Of a stretch of 14,470 nucleotides of DNA, positions 6,081 through 13,751 are shown in pieces. Location: contig JBHHZP010000088.1 in NCBI GenBank assembly GCA_046758085.1, forward strand, positions 1-14,470, read 5' to 3'. Positions within the stretch are counted from its first letter, which is position 1, and every line of letters begins with the position of its first letter. The notes beneath the pieces were generated by a model that searched no databases, was not told where the DNA came from, and saw nothing but the letters and a program-made list of their open reading frames with translations. The stretch is from VRUB01 sp046758085 (lineage in GTDB: Bacteria > Pseudomonadota > Gammaproteobacteria > Acidiferrobacterales > SPGG2). A program made the translations under genes and the position numbers.

Positions 6081-7069
6081 CCGTGACCAGCGCACAAACT
6101 GCTAGCTATTTCCCACTATGTAGTGGTCGTTATGAGGTCAACCCCGGTCTTTTCCCCTTTGGTACCGATTTTGGTAACGCTGCTGCTGATGAAAAAATCT
6201 TCCAAATCGACACCGAGTTTGCCCGTTATCGTACAGCTAAGTTAAGGGCGCGAAGTGAGCGCCTGTCCAAATATTATTGCCTACACCACTACACCTCCGC
6301 GGTAGCGCGCAAGATCACTGATTTCATTGCTCGCCGTCTCGCCAGGGAATATCCATTGTGGTTCACGTTAACAGATGACGTCGCGGGCCGTACTGATTTC
6401 TATTGTGCCTTGACCCACGAGCGGCTGGTTTTTGATGCCGGCATGACACTGAGCGATATCCAGTTTGAAAATCAACGCGTTGTTCCCTTGTATGCGTCGG
6501 CACTCGATGCGCTATGCTGCCAAATTCAGGAAGACGTGGCTGTAATCAGCCGGACTGGCAGCAACTGGCTCAGCGCGATTCACCTGTGCTATCCGAATCA
6601 TTGGGCTGCAGAGCACAAGATCGGCAAAGACTTCGCCAGCATCCATGAGCCAGTGCCGGGATTCGGCAAAATCAATGCCAAGGCTATAGCGCTCGTTGAC
6701 GCCATGATTAACAAAGGACCGTATGTCCGTTTTGCCTGGGGGCTGAGCACCGACGCGCGACTAAACCACCATCCCGTTCCGCCACCAGGCATACCCCTCG
6801 GGCATTGGCAAGGCCGTCACTTCCGCAAAGACGAGTCAAAACTGTTCTTGCGAGTAGAAAGACAGACGATCTGGGGTTTTCCTGAGGTCTCGGCGGCGCT
6901 GTTTACGATCCGCACCTACATCACCGATTGTCGTAGTTGCAAAACAAGCTCCGATAAGCTGATCAAACTTGAATCGGCCATCGAGTCCATGACAACCGAG
7001 TCATTGACGTATAAGGGGCTCGTTTCCGCCAAGGCCGATATACTTTCGTGGTTACGAAAGCAATTCTAA
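6077..7069 (+). CDS. DUF3445 / heme-dependent oxidative N-demethylase family protein
   Basis: A 330-residue soluble protein carrying the blocks typical of the DUF3445 family: QEDVAVI (151-157), WLSAIHLCYPNHWAAEHKIG (164-183), IHEPVP (189-194), LRVERQT (258-264) and LFTIRTYI (275-282). Characterised members are the alpha subunit of heme-dependent oxidative N-demethylase and the DmmA subunit of dimethylamine monooxygenase, which have a PAS-like heme domain. The other subunits of those complexes are not in this window, so the substrate is unknown and a heme-sensor role is also possible. It overlaps the CbiM-like gene by four bases, with AAAGG just before its ATG, implying coupled translation. 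The family call is firm; the reaction is an inference. Confidence 0.82.
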   Translation: MTVTSAQTASYFPLCSGRYEVNPGLFPFGTDFGNAAADEKIFQIDTEFARYRTAKLRARSERLSKYYCLHHYTSAVARKITDFIARRLAREYPLWFTLTDDVAGRTDFYCALTHERLVFDAGMTLSDIQFENQRVVPLYASALDALCCQIQEDVAVISRTGSNWLSAIHLCYPNHWAAEHKIGKDFASIHEPVPGFGKINAKAIALVDAMINKGPYVRFAWGLSTDARLNHHPVPPPGIPLGHWQGRHFRKDESKLFLRVERQTIWGFPEVSAALFTIRTYITDCRSCKTSSDKLIKLESAIESMTTESLTYKGLVSAKADILSWLRKQF

Positions 7070-7217
7070 GCGCTGCCGACCCCCGCGCCACGTCGGCCTG
7101 CGCTTCGGCTGCGCCCTCACTCGACTTGAGTAAGTGAGATCTCCCCCACCCTAGCCTTCTGCCGGAAAGAGGAGGGAATACAGGTTATAGTGCCCGGTTC
7201 TCAGTCCTTGTGCCTCC
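7070..7217. other. Hairpins after the DUF3445 gene
   Basis: Six bases after the DUF3445 stop lies GCCGAC (7075-7080) pairing with GTCGGC (7092-7097). A second stem, CTCACT (7116-7121) with AGTGAG (7133-7138), follows. Neither has a T-run, so a factor-independent terminator is not clear, but the two converging genes (ends at 7069 and 7384) need termination here. No gene is seen. Confidence 0.35.
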
Positions 7218-7317
7218 TCACCGCTCACGGTTTACGCCTCACAGAATTAACCCCTCGCTACCGCTTTATCGCCAATCACGATTCATCGATCACGGGTTAC
7301 GGGTTACGGCTTACGCC
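7218..7317. repeat. Two clusters of degenerate 7-base repeats between convergent genes
   Basis: Four adjacent heptads at 7218-7245 (TCACCGC, TCACGGT, TTACGCC, TCACAGA) and six at 7276-7317 (for example TCACGGG, TTACGGG, TTACGGC) fit a consensus TYACGNN in strict 7-base phase. About 30 bases that do not fit well separate them. The array is non-coding and sits between the ends of the DUF3445 and acyltransferase genes. It resembles in style the short heptameric repeats known from cyanobacterial genomes. The function is unknown. Confidence 0.75.
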
Positions 7318-7383
7318 TTTGCGTTGGAAGTTGCTTTTCAGGGATTTCTTGGCGATCTCGGCGATGAGCGGATGACATGAGAG

Positions 7384-8760
7384 TCAGTCGGACTGGCGTT
7401 TCATAAGTCTCGCCATCCGTGCAAGCTGCTTTTCTAACTCTTCGCGACGCGCGAGCAAGTGATCGCGCAGACCTCTCTTGCGCAGAAAAAGTAAAAAACC
7501 CTTTATATTTTCAACAATCCGATCCTTTTCCCGATACACAATTACAGCGGCGGCAGTCGCAGGCGGAAGGCTTACGAGATACAGCGACGCGGCTATACCG
7601 CCAAAGAACCAGAACACAGCGGCCATCTGGATCCCCCACGATACCAGGAACGAAGCCAACGCGAGCGCTATCCTTGCCGTGTCGTACTCCTGCGAGCCCT
7701 TGGCAAGATGCGATGCAAACCACCCTGTCAACACAAGCGGGATCGCGGAGTTAATCGCACCCCAGATGGCAATCGGTACACCGAGGAGCAACCCTAGCAG
7801 AGTGCGTAACACGAAACGCGTGACGATGGCGGGACTGTAATTTACCGTTAATTGATAGTCGCGCACACGAAAATGGCCGCAAAGACGCTCGAACTGACGT
7901 AGTCGGCGACTGAGAGCATCGACTTCACCCGGCTCACGTGCGCGCAATATCCGCTGTGATTCAATCAGCTTCTTCAGGGCACGAAATCGTTGCTCCAGGG
8001 TGCCACGCCGGTGACGGCCACGCCGTAGCGCGAAGAAACGCTCGAGTCGACGCGACAGATAAACATCCTCGATCGAATCCGAATTCAATGTAACATCACC
8101 CAAACCACTTTCTATCAGTCGAGTAATCCGACGCACTGCATCATCGGATGATTCACCTGGGACCGATACTAGCTTGACCGGCTCTCCAACCGCTAGGAAA
8201 ACGCTGCTGCGGAAACGGCCCTTGTCGCCGAAAGTGAGCCCTACCGGCAAGACCGTAGGTGCAACACCGGTGACCGCTATGCTTCCCAGTGCGAGCCGGG
8301 CTGCTCCCGTGCGTATGGTACGCAGCCGGGAATCGGAATGGCTTTGGCCTTCCGGGAAAATCAACAGCACTTCACCGCGTGCCAACAACTCATAGCAACG
8401 AGCGAATGACTCGATATTGCGGTTTGTGGCTGCGCCCGCATCTTGTCGGCGATAGATAGGCACCGCCTGCAGAATTTTCAGGAATGGCCGTGCCAGCGCG
8501 TAGTCGAATAGTCCCGAGCGTGCCAGTGGATGAATAATGCGGGGGCAGAGCGCCTGAATAATAAGCGGGTCAACCAGCGCATTGGGGTGATTTGCGCAAA
8601 GGAGCACAGGGCCTTCGGCCGGAATTTTATCGATCCCCAGTGCTTCGCGACGGCGATAGAAGATGCGCAACATCATACGACAGAAGGCGCACCAGCCTCG
8701 CTGTTGCAGGCCGTACCTGCTGGCTTCCGCCTTTGAGCTATCGCCGACGCCAACTGTCAT
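7384..8760 (-). CDS. PlsC-family 1-acyl-glycerol-phosphate (lysophospholipid) acyltransferase with C-terminal membrane region
   Basis: From the chosen start this is a 458-residue protein. The acyltransferase domain spans about residues 40-200: the catalytic NHPNALVD (His58, Asp64, five residues between), and FPEGQSHSDSRLR (135-147) followed by TGAARLAL. The HX5D spacing, rather than HX4D, is usual for one lysophospholipid acyltransferase branch that keeps NHPNxLxDPL. Residues 314-334 and 366-409 contain hydrophobic segments, and the last 45 residues are basic and helical. It likely acylates a lysophospholipid at the inner membrane. The ATG at 8760 is chosen because GAGGG (8766-8770) lies five bases upstream; an in-frame ATG at 8778 lacks such a site. 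It lies 118 bases downstream of dtd. The exact acceptor is unknown. Confidence 0.85.
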   Translation of the reverse strand: MTVGVGDSSKAEASRYGLQQRGWCAFCRMMLRIFYRRREALGIDKIPAEGPVLLCANHPNALVDPLIIQALCPRIIHPLARSGLFDYALARPFLKILQAVPIYRRQDAGAATNRNIESFARCYELLARGEVLLIFPEGQSHSDSRLRTIRTGAARLALGSIAVTGVAPTVLPVGLTFGDKGRFRSSVFLAVGEPVKLVSVPGESSDDAVRRITRLIESGLGDVTLNSDSIEDVYLSRRLERFFALRRGRHRRGTLEQRFRALKKLIESQRILRAREPGEVDALSRRLRQFERLCGHFRVRDYQLTVNYSPAIVTRFVLRTLLGLLLGVPIAIWGAINSAIPLVLTGWFASHLAKGSQEYDTARIALALASFLVSWGIQMAAVFWFFGGIAASLYLVSLPPATAAAVIVYREKDRIVENIKGFLLFLRKRGLRDHLLARREELEKQLARMARLMKRQSD

Positions 8761-8765
8761 TGCGG

Positions 8766-8770
8766 CCCTC
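8766..8770 (-). promoter_or_regulatory. Ribosome-binding site deciding the acyltransferase start
   Basis: GAGGG on the minus strand lies five bases before the ATG at 8760 and inside the frame extension that would begin at 8778, favouring the shorter protein. Confidence 0.5.
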
Positions 8771-8878
8771 ACGGCCATCGGCCATCATCGACCGAACCTT
8801 GTTCCGCTTGCCTATCAAATATTATGGTGACGGCCGCACGCCTGCAAATCGCGTCCACATACGGCCCGTCCAGCCGGC

Positions 8879-9319
8879 TCACGGTACGCGTAACCAGAAC
8901 GTCACCGGGCCATCGTTTGTCAGGGCAACTTGCATATGGGCCCCGAAGTCACCGCTTTGCACGCGAGGGTGCCGCATCCGAGCCAGGCCAACCAGGTAAT
9001 CAAACAGGCGTTGACCGTCTCCGGGCGTGGCTGCCGGCAAAAAGCTAGCGCGCATGCCCTTTTTCGTATCAGCCACGAGGGTGAAATTTGGAATTAACAA
9101 TAACCCCCCTCTTGTTTGATGCAAGCTCAGATTCATTCGACCCGTCTCGTCCGCGAAAACACGATAGCCGAGCAGCCGATCCAGCAGCCGATCCGCTTTT
9201 TGTTCATTATCGCTCCGTTCTATGCCGACGAGCACGGCGAGGCCGTGACCGATTTCGCCCATCGTTTTCCCGTCCACGGTTACTCGCGCGTCAATGACAC
9301 GCTGCAATAATCCGACCAT
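8879..9319 (-). CDS. dtd: D-aminoacyl-tRNA deacylase
   Basis: A 146-residue enzyme that hydrolyses D-amino acids (and mischarged glycine) from tRNA, a proofreading function. It aligns from end to end with E. coli Dtd: N-terminal LLQRVIDARVTVDG (4-17), GEIGHGLAVLVGIE (21-34), LGYRVFADETGRMN (50-63), and the C-terminal NDGPVTFWLRV with the Gly-cisPro motif that reaches the partner subunit's active site. The usual SQFTL motif is PNFTL here (Pro-Asn replacing Ser-Gln), while the adjacent Thr is kept. Length is normal. The ribosome-binding site is weak. The acyltransferase gene follows at 118 bases on the same strand. Confidence 0.95.
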   Translation of the reverse strand: MVGLLQRVIDARVTVDGKTMGEIGHGLAVLVGIERSDNEQKADRLLDRLLGYRVFADETGRMNLSLHQTRGGLLLIPNFTLVADTKKGMRASFLPAATPGDGQRLFDYLVGLARMRHPRVQSGDFGAHMQVALTNDGPVTFWLRVP

Positions 9320-9372
9320 TTGCCGCTAGTTGACCTTATCCATCATCGACAGCAGGAATATCAAGCGAACAT

Positions 9373-9699
9373 ATGAGGTACCGCCCGTGCGGGAGCCCCG
9401 TTGATCTCTGCAAAGCGTAACGTCAAAGAAGCCCTATAGCCAGCGCGCTCGCCAGGCTGGGCGAGGAAGACCGCCTCATTGCGGAATGCATACTGTGTGA
9501 TTTGCAGAATCCCGCGACTCTATCCGATGCCGAGACGAAGGCGGACTCATGTTTCGCCGCACCCGGTCTGGTAAATCGGGTGGATGCAGCCAGCAAGGGT
9601 AACGTCGAGGCTCTCCGGATACTGGCCGACATGGGAGCACAAGGCGAGAAGCTTGTGCTCGGAATCCTCGAGGAAATGGGTAAGTTCGATACGCGCTAG
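9373..9699 (+). pseudogene. Small unrecognised reading frame with an in-frame stop (possible pseudogene)
   Basis: An ATG at 9373 opens 15 codons that end at TAA (9418-9420). The same frame then stays open to TAG at 9697-9699 and encodes about 92 residues that look protein-like: IASALARLGEEDRLIAECIL, NPATLSDAETKADSCF, then EALRILADMGAQGEKLVLGI. No ATG or GTG lies between the stop and the end; the only standard-type starts are CTG (9457) and TTG (9502). Either the first part is a decayed start region and the gene is broken, or translation begins at a non-ATG codon. I do not recognise the family. The minus-strand frame over it is less convincing. Confidence 0.4.
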
Positions 9700-9790
9700 C
9701 CGAGAGATCCGAGCCTTTTAATGATACTAGCGGGAGAAGGCAGCTCTTATCTGCGGCCGGCTGATGGGTTGAACAGCCATCGTAGTTGCG

Positions 9791-10651
9791 TCAGGCACAC
9801 TGTGCGGTCGACCAATGGTGTGTCAACTTCAAGTCTTCAGGCAAACACACTTCCATCTGTATTGGCAGGTGGTCTGAGAATGGATAATTAAGTGCTCGAA
9901 CCTTTTTCACCTGCAGCGACGGCGACACGAGAATATGGTCAATGTTGCGATACGGCCGCCAACTCGGAAAGGTGAACAGCCCGTGAATGGGTTCACGCAG
10001 GTCCGTGCGTTTCAGGAGAAATTGCATCTCCCTGCTGTCAGAGCGACAGTTCAGGTCACCCATTAGAATAACGTGACGGTAATCGCTAACCAACTCGCTG
10101 ACGTAGCCGATTTGACGCAGGCGTGCACGCCTGCCAAGCGCGAAGTGGACGATAAACAAAATCATCGCATTTTGATCGTCACCAAATTGGATCTTTAATG
10201 CCCCGCGTCCCGGGATAATACCCGGTAGTTTGTGCTCGACAATCTTGCTCGGGCGTACACGACTTAGAAGTCCAAGGCTATGCTGCGCGAGCATACCAAG
10301 GTTGCGGTTCGTCTGATCATACCAGTGTGGAAAGTGCGCCCGTCGCGCCAGGTACTCGGTCTGATTAATGAATCCGCTGCGCAGGCTTCCGGCATCAACT
10401 TCTTGCAGCCCCACAAGATCAGACTCTCGAATCAAGTGTGCGATACGATCCAGATTGTCCAGTCGTTGTGGATCCGGTAACACATGTTTCCAGCTATGTG
10501 TGAGATAGTGACGGTAACCCCGGCTCGCCATTCCGCCTTGTATGTTGTAGCTCAGCAAGCGTAAACGGCTTACGCCGTCAACCAATCTGCCGGTGCTCGG
10601 TAATTCGGAGATGGTCTTTAGCTCTCCGGATAGGGTGGTTTGGGTGAACAT
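9791..10651 (-). CDS. Endonuclease/exonuclease/phosphatase-fold protein
   Basis: A 286-residue protein with the metal-dependent phosphoesterase fold shared by exonuclease III, DNase I and related phosphatases. The motifs appear in order: LLSYNIQGG (32-40, Asn36), LQEVD (82-86, Glu84), VHFALG (168-173, His169), GDLN (198-201), NIDHIL (236-241) and SDHLPI (259-264) with the catalytic Asp260-His261. There is no signal peptide or membrane segment, so it is probably cytoplasmic. The substrate may be DNA, a phospholipid or a phosphorylated metabolite; sequence alone does not decide. It is a single-gene unit, with gene-free DNA upstream. Confidence 0.85.
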   Translation of the reverse strand: MFTQTTLSGELKTISELPSTGRLVDGVSRLRLLSYNIQGGMASRGYRHYLTHSWKHVLPDPQRLDNLDRIAHLIRESDLVGLQEVDAGSLRSGFINQTEYLARRAHFPHWYDQTNRNLGMLAQHSLGLLSRVRPSKIVEHKLPGIIPGRGALKIQFGDDQNAMILFIVHFALGRRARLRQIGYVSELVSDYRHVILMGDLNCRSDSREMQFLLKRTDLREPIHGLFTFPSWRPYRNIDHILVSPSLQVKKVRALNYPFSDHLPIQMEVCLPEDLKLTHHWSTAQCA

Positions 10652-11196
10652 ACTCGATATCGAACTCGCAATACGTTACATCATAAATTGGCGGAGTCGT
10701 TTCTCGCCTCCCCGTATCCAGTGTTTACTTGGACCCGAGAACTAACGATTGGTTGCCGTCGTTTGGCCCGTTTGAAGACACGTGGACCCAGAGCCTTTGG
10801 TCTCTGGGAGGAGTGGTGTCCCCGAATCGTGTCTTGATGCTTTTCGGCCTAAAGAGACTCTAGCGACACCGCGGCCTGATTGCCCCGCTAAGAGTTCCGC
10901 TGGCCTATTTTATATAGTCTCAATCCGCCGTTGGTTCAACCCGCGGGTGCTTAATACATTCAGCCATCACGTACCAATTTCACGTGTGCGTACTTTAGCA
11001 CCGAATCACCTAAGTCCTTCACGACACTCGTAATAACGTGGCTATTAAGCAAAACACCAGCGAGACCGGTCATTGCGAAGCATCCGGAGTTATTTTCATG
11101 GAACGATCCCCGTAAGCTGCCGGCGATGAGCAATTCCGATGAACGGTCACATGTGCGAGCCCCGGTCGCGTAACGGGCAAAAATGGTTGCCGCGCC
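10652..11196. other. Gene-free region with one strong hairpin
   Basis: These 545 bases hold no frame with protein-like composition. CCCAGAG (10787-10793) pairs with CTCTGGG (10802-10808), and the stem extends by CC/GG with one bulged T, giving nine pairs around a TTT loop. No T-run follows on either strand. The promoter of the 10651 gene and the end of the exchanger transcript should lie here. Its length leaves room for a small RNA, but nothing I can name. Confidence 0.35.
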
Positions 11197-12195
11197 TCAA
11201 AATCCTGTTAACGCCATGTCATTCTGCCCGGCTGACACACTGTAGTACAGATACAATTGGTAAGCAACGAAGCTCACCAACAGGCCCCCCCCTTTGGCGC
11301 GGGTGATCTCCCCTGACCCGCGAAATCCGTACGCCATCGCGAACAACGCGACTGTGAGTGCGATCATCACGGGAAAGTCACGCGTAAGCACTAGCTGCGA
11401 AAATTCCCCCGGTCGAATTAGCGCTGGCATCGCGAGCACCGCCAACAGGTTAAACATGTTCGAACCAATAATTGCCCCCACAGCAAGATCGGACTCTCCC
11501 CGAATGGTGCTTGCCACCCCCGCGGCCAATTCCGGCAAGCTGGTGCCGACGGCAACAATGGTCAATCCGATGACAAGATCCGATACATGCATAGCTACGG
11601 CGATGTTCACCGCACCCCAGACCAATACGCGAGAACTAATCAGCAACAACACACATCCCAAGATCAACCATGCCAGCGAATGTCGCATCGGCATCGTTTT
11701 GGGAATCTCCACTTCAAGCTCGACTTGCATGGGGTCAGTTTTGCGTGTGCGCAGGCCCAGGTGGACCAGCCAGTAAAATACCACAGCCAGCGCTAGCACC
11801 AACAAAATGCCATCAATCCGGCCCAAGTGGCCGTCTAGCATGAACACCAAGACCGCCAGTGATATCACGAGCAAGACGGGCAATTCCCGTCTCAAGGTGT
11901 CCGAGTGCACGCTCAATGGTCTGACCAGTGCAGTAACACCTATTATCATGCCTATGTTCGCGATGTTAGAACCGACTGCGTTACCGATACCCAGGCCGAT
12001 ATTTCCTTGCCAAGCAGCCATTGCCGCAATAAATATCTCCGGCGCCGACGTTGCTATTGCAACTACGGTGAGTCCAATAATGAGCGGAGACATTCCCAGG
12101 TTGCGTGCGGTCGCCGCAGCGCCCAACACGAAGCGGTCTGCTGCCCACACCAACACGACAAGCCCGACAATCACGGCGACAATCGACGCAAGCAT
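11197..12195 (-). CDS. Calcium/sodium antiporter, YrbG-like (CaCA family)
   Basis: A 332-residue inner-membrane protein with about ten hydrophobic segments and the two inverted alpha repeats of the Ca2+/cation exchanger family. Alpha-1 contains GLTVVAIATSAPEI (41-54) and GNAVGSNIAN (71-80). Alpha-2 contains GLTIVAVGTSLPEL (210-223) and GSNMFN (244-249). The acidic residues Glu53 and Glu222 that bind the ion are present. The first position of the alpha-1 GTSxPE motif is Ala48 instead of Gly. A cytoplasmic loop of about 25 residues (148-172) divides the halves. The ATG at 12195 has no clear ribosome-binding site. It is likely to exchange Ca2+ against Na+ or H+. Confidence 0.93.
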   Translation of the reverse strand: MLASIVAVIVGLVVLVWAADRFVLGAAATARNLGMSPLIIGLTVVAIATSAPEIFIAAMAAWQGNIGLGIGNAVGSNIANIGMIIGVTALVRPLSVHSDTLRRELPVLLVISLAVLVFMLDGHLGRIDGILLVLALAVVFYWLVHLGLRTRKTDPMQVELEVEIPKTMPMRHSLAWLILGCVLLLISSRVLVWGAVNIAVAMHVSDLVIGLTIVAVGTSLPELAAGVASTIRGESDLAVGAIIGSNMFNLLAVLAMPALIRPGEFSQLVLTRDFPVMIALTVALFAMAYGFRGSGEITRAKGGGLLVSFVAYQLYLYYSVSAGQNDMALTGF

Positions 12196-12375
12196 ACAGG
12201 GATGTTAGCACTCTCGAGGCAGTCCGGCCCATGGCCCGCCACGATATGAAAGAGTAAGCCTTACGCAAAATCCGAGGCAACTTATTAGTCAGCGGTGGCA
12301 AGCACGCAGCCGAAGAACCAGACGGTACTCGCGCCACCTGCTCGTGTGTTGTTGGTGGAAGACTGTCCGGATGGG
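12196..12375. other. Short gap with a possible response-regulator remnant on the plus strand
   Basis: From a GTG at 12295 the plus strand reads about 27 codons, including RVLLVEDCPDGLV, which resembles the beginning of a response-regulator receiver domain (beta-1 strand plus the acidic Glu-Asp pair). The resemblance stops at about 12378, the end of the oppositely oriented kinase gene. It may be a truncated fragment or chance; the continuing frame is antisense to the kinase and not protein-like. Confidence 0.25.
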
Positions 12376-13098
12376 TTAGTAATGCCAGAATTTCTTTTTC
12401 TGGCTAGTAAGACCTTTCTTGATTTTCAAGTATTGCCGCTTAATCCAGTGCGAAGCTTTCTCCGCGACTGTTCTATTATAGTAGTGTTCGTCTTCCTTAG
12501 AAATATTTTCGAACCGTCCATCGTACTTCAACTTGGCCCATGCATTAAAATCGAACTTCTTGCCAAGGTTGTAAAGGAAATGATTAAGGGGAGCAAAACC
12601 GTTCTTTTTGATGATAGCGACTCCGAAGTCGATGATACACGGTGTACGTCCATCGACGACGAGAAGATTATCCTTTTTTTTCAGATCGCCATGAGCAATC
12701 CCGGCCTTGTGAAGATCCTTGATAACTTCGAGCAATGTGTCAAAAAACAAGGTTTGATCCCTGATCTCGGCCCGCCGAACGGGTAGTCCGTCGACATACT
12801 TCAACACCAAGTAGGTTCCATCCAGCAGGCCATAACAGTGAGGTGTGCCGCGCAACCCGGAAAGCTTGATATACGCCTTATGCTCATTGCGCAACATCGT
12901 CCGGTGCACAAAACGTGTCAACATCGAGCCGGTCGGCGCCTTAATGATTAAACGATGACCCTTGGCATCTTCGAACAAAAAGACGTGGCCCTGATAACCG
13001 TGACCAAAGATATTGGAACTGGTTTTGACGCTCTCCTGTACCCAATGCAGGAGCTCGCTCTCAGCGAGATCTGTTAGGCCGCGCAGCGTTGCCGCCAT
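12376..13098 (-). CDS. Small protein-kinase-fold protein (lipopolysaccharide-kinase-like)
   Basis: A 240-residue soluble protein with a complete kinase core: glycine loop GHGYQG (32-37), ATP-binding Lys53 (LIIKAP), Glu72 in NEHKAY, catalytic loop HGDLKKKDN (136-144; Asp138, Asn144) and metal-binding DFG (157-159). The catalytic Asp-to-Asn spacing is one longer than in classical Ser/Thr kinases, as in some bacterial LPS-kinase or RIO-like families. The C-terminal 60 residues are basic and aromatic and may contact membrane or a partner. It begins 6 bases after the ICMT-like gene with no good ribosome-binding site of its own, so translation is probably coupled. The DNA is AT-richer than the exchanger gene beside it. 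The substrate may be a sugar of the envelope or a protein. Confidence 0.82.
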   Translation of the reverse strand: MAATLRGLTDLAESELLHWVQESVKTSSNIFGHGYQGHVFLFEDAKGHRLIIKAPTGSMLTRFVHRTMLRNEHKAYIKLSGLRGTPHCYGLLDGTYLVLKYVDGLPVRRAEIRDQTLFFDTLLEVIKDLHKAGIAHGDLKKKDNLLVVDGRTPCIIDFGVAIIKKNGFAPLNHFLYNLGKKFDFNAWAKLKYDGRFENISKEDEHYYNRTVAEKASHWIKRQYLKIKKGLTSQKKKFWHY

Positions 13099-13104
13099 TG
13101 GGCG

Positions 13105-13680
13105 TCAATACACATTCCAGAAGTACATGACAGAAAGACAGGAAAGCAGGAGCAGAGTGATGATCGGCTCGCCGTTCCGGCGAAGACTCTGTTTGAATGA
13201 CCACTTACCAGATGCATGATTCCGGCTCTTCGGGAGCCCCGGGATAAGCGCACGTGTTTCCTTGTGCCATGTTTCCCATTGCTCCTTGAACAGGCGGTGC
13301 AGCTTCTCATCTTCTTGCCGGATAGCCGGTGGATAGAACGTCAGCAAAAAAACGATCAACACAGGAAAACTCCACCATAAGCCGGATGCAAGGGAAAATC
13401 CGAAAAGCAGTATTAGATTTCCGACGTAGAGCGGATGCCTAACATACGCGTAGGGGCCATCAGTAGCAAGGACCTTGTCTTTTTTGACGTGCCCCGATGC
13501 CCAAAGCCGAATTGCTACGCCCGCGACAACCATCATCGCGCCGATCCAGTATATTGGGAACTGCGGTTGACCCGCAAAGCTGATAAGCACGATAAAAGCT
13601 ATCCCGAGAAATTGCCGATAGCGCTCCCGATGGTACCGAATATCACCAAAGAATCTTTGCAACCCGAAAGCTATTGTCAT
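13105..13680 (-). CDS. Isoprenylcysteine carboxyl methyltransferase-like membrane protein
   Basis: A 191-residue inner-membrane protein of the ICMT/PEMT superfamily. The cofactor and catalytic signature DGPYAYVRHPLYVGN (74-88) binds S-adenosylmethionine, followed by a membrane segment (89-116) and the conserved acidic stretch RQEDEKL (121-127). Other membrane segments are at about 22-38, 43-60 and 172-190. Bacterial members methylate small lipids or other lipophilic acceptors; a true isoprenylcysteine substrate is unlikely in a bacterium. The ATG at 13680 has a strong site AAAGGAG, whose GGAG (13689-13692) is 8 bases upstream. It is the first gene of a two-gene unit with the kinase. Residues after about 150 form an extra hydrophilic loop and a last helix. 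Confidence 0.85.
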   Translation of the reverse strand: MTIAFGLQRFFGDIRYHRERYRQFLGIAFIVLISFAGQPQFPIYWIGAMMVVAGVAIRLWASGHVKKDKVLATDGPYAYVRHPLYVGNLILLFGFSLASGLWWSFPVLIVFLLTFYPPAIRQEDEKLHRLFKEQWETWHKETRALIPGLPKSRNHASGKWSFKQSLRRNGEPIITLLLLSCLSVMYFWNVY

Positions 13681-13751
13681 AGATCCAGCTCCTTTCCCGA
13701 ATCGAAAATATTAGCTATGGCGCCCAGGGTTAGAACGCTGGGCTATCGAGA

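Noticed and set aside
7218..7317. Heptad array as a CRISPR array
   Set aside because: The repeats are 7 bases long, degenerate and adjacent without unique spacers, and no cas genes are present.
10782..11033. Plus-strand 83-codon frame in the gene-free region
   Set aside because: It has no ribosome-binding site, an unlikely composition, and a strong hairpin at its start; nothing suggests coding.
12295..12786. Full 163-codon plus-strand frame as a gene
   Set aside because: Most of it is antisense to the kinase gene, whose complete motif set shows that the minus strand is coding. Only the first 27 codons deserve attention.
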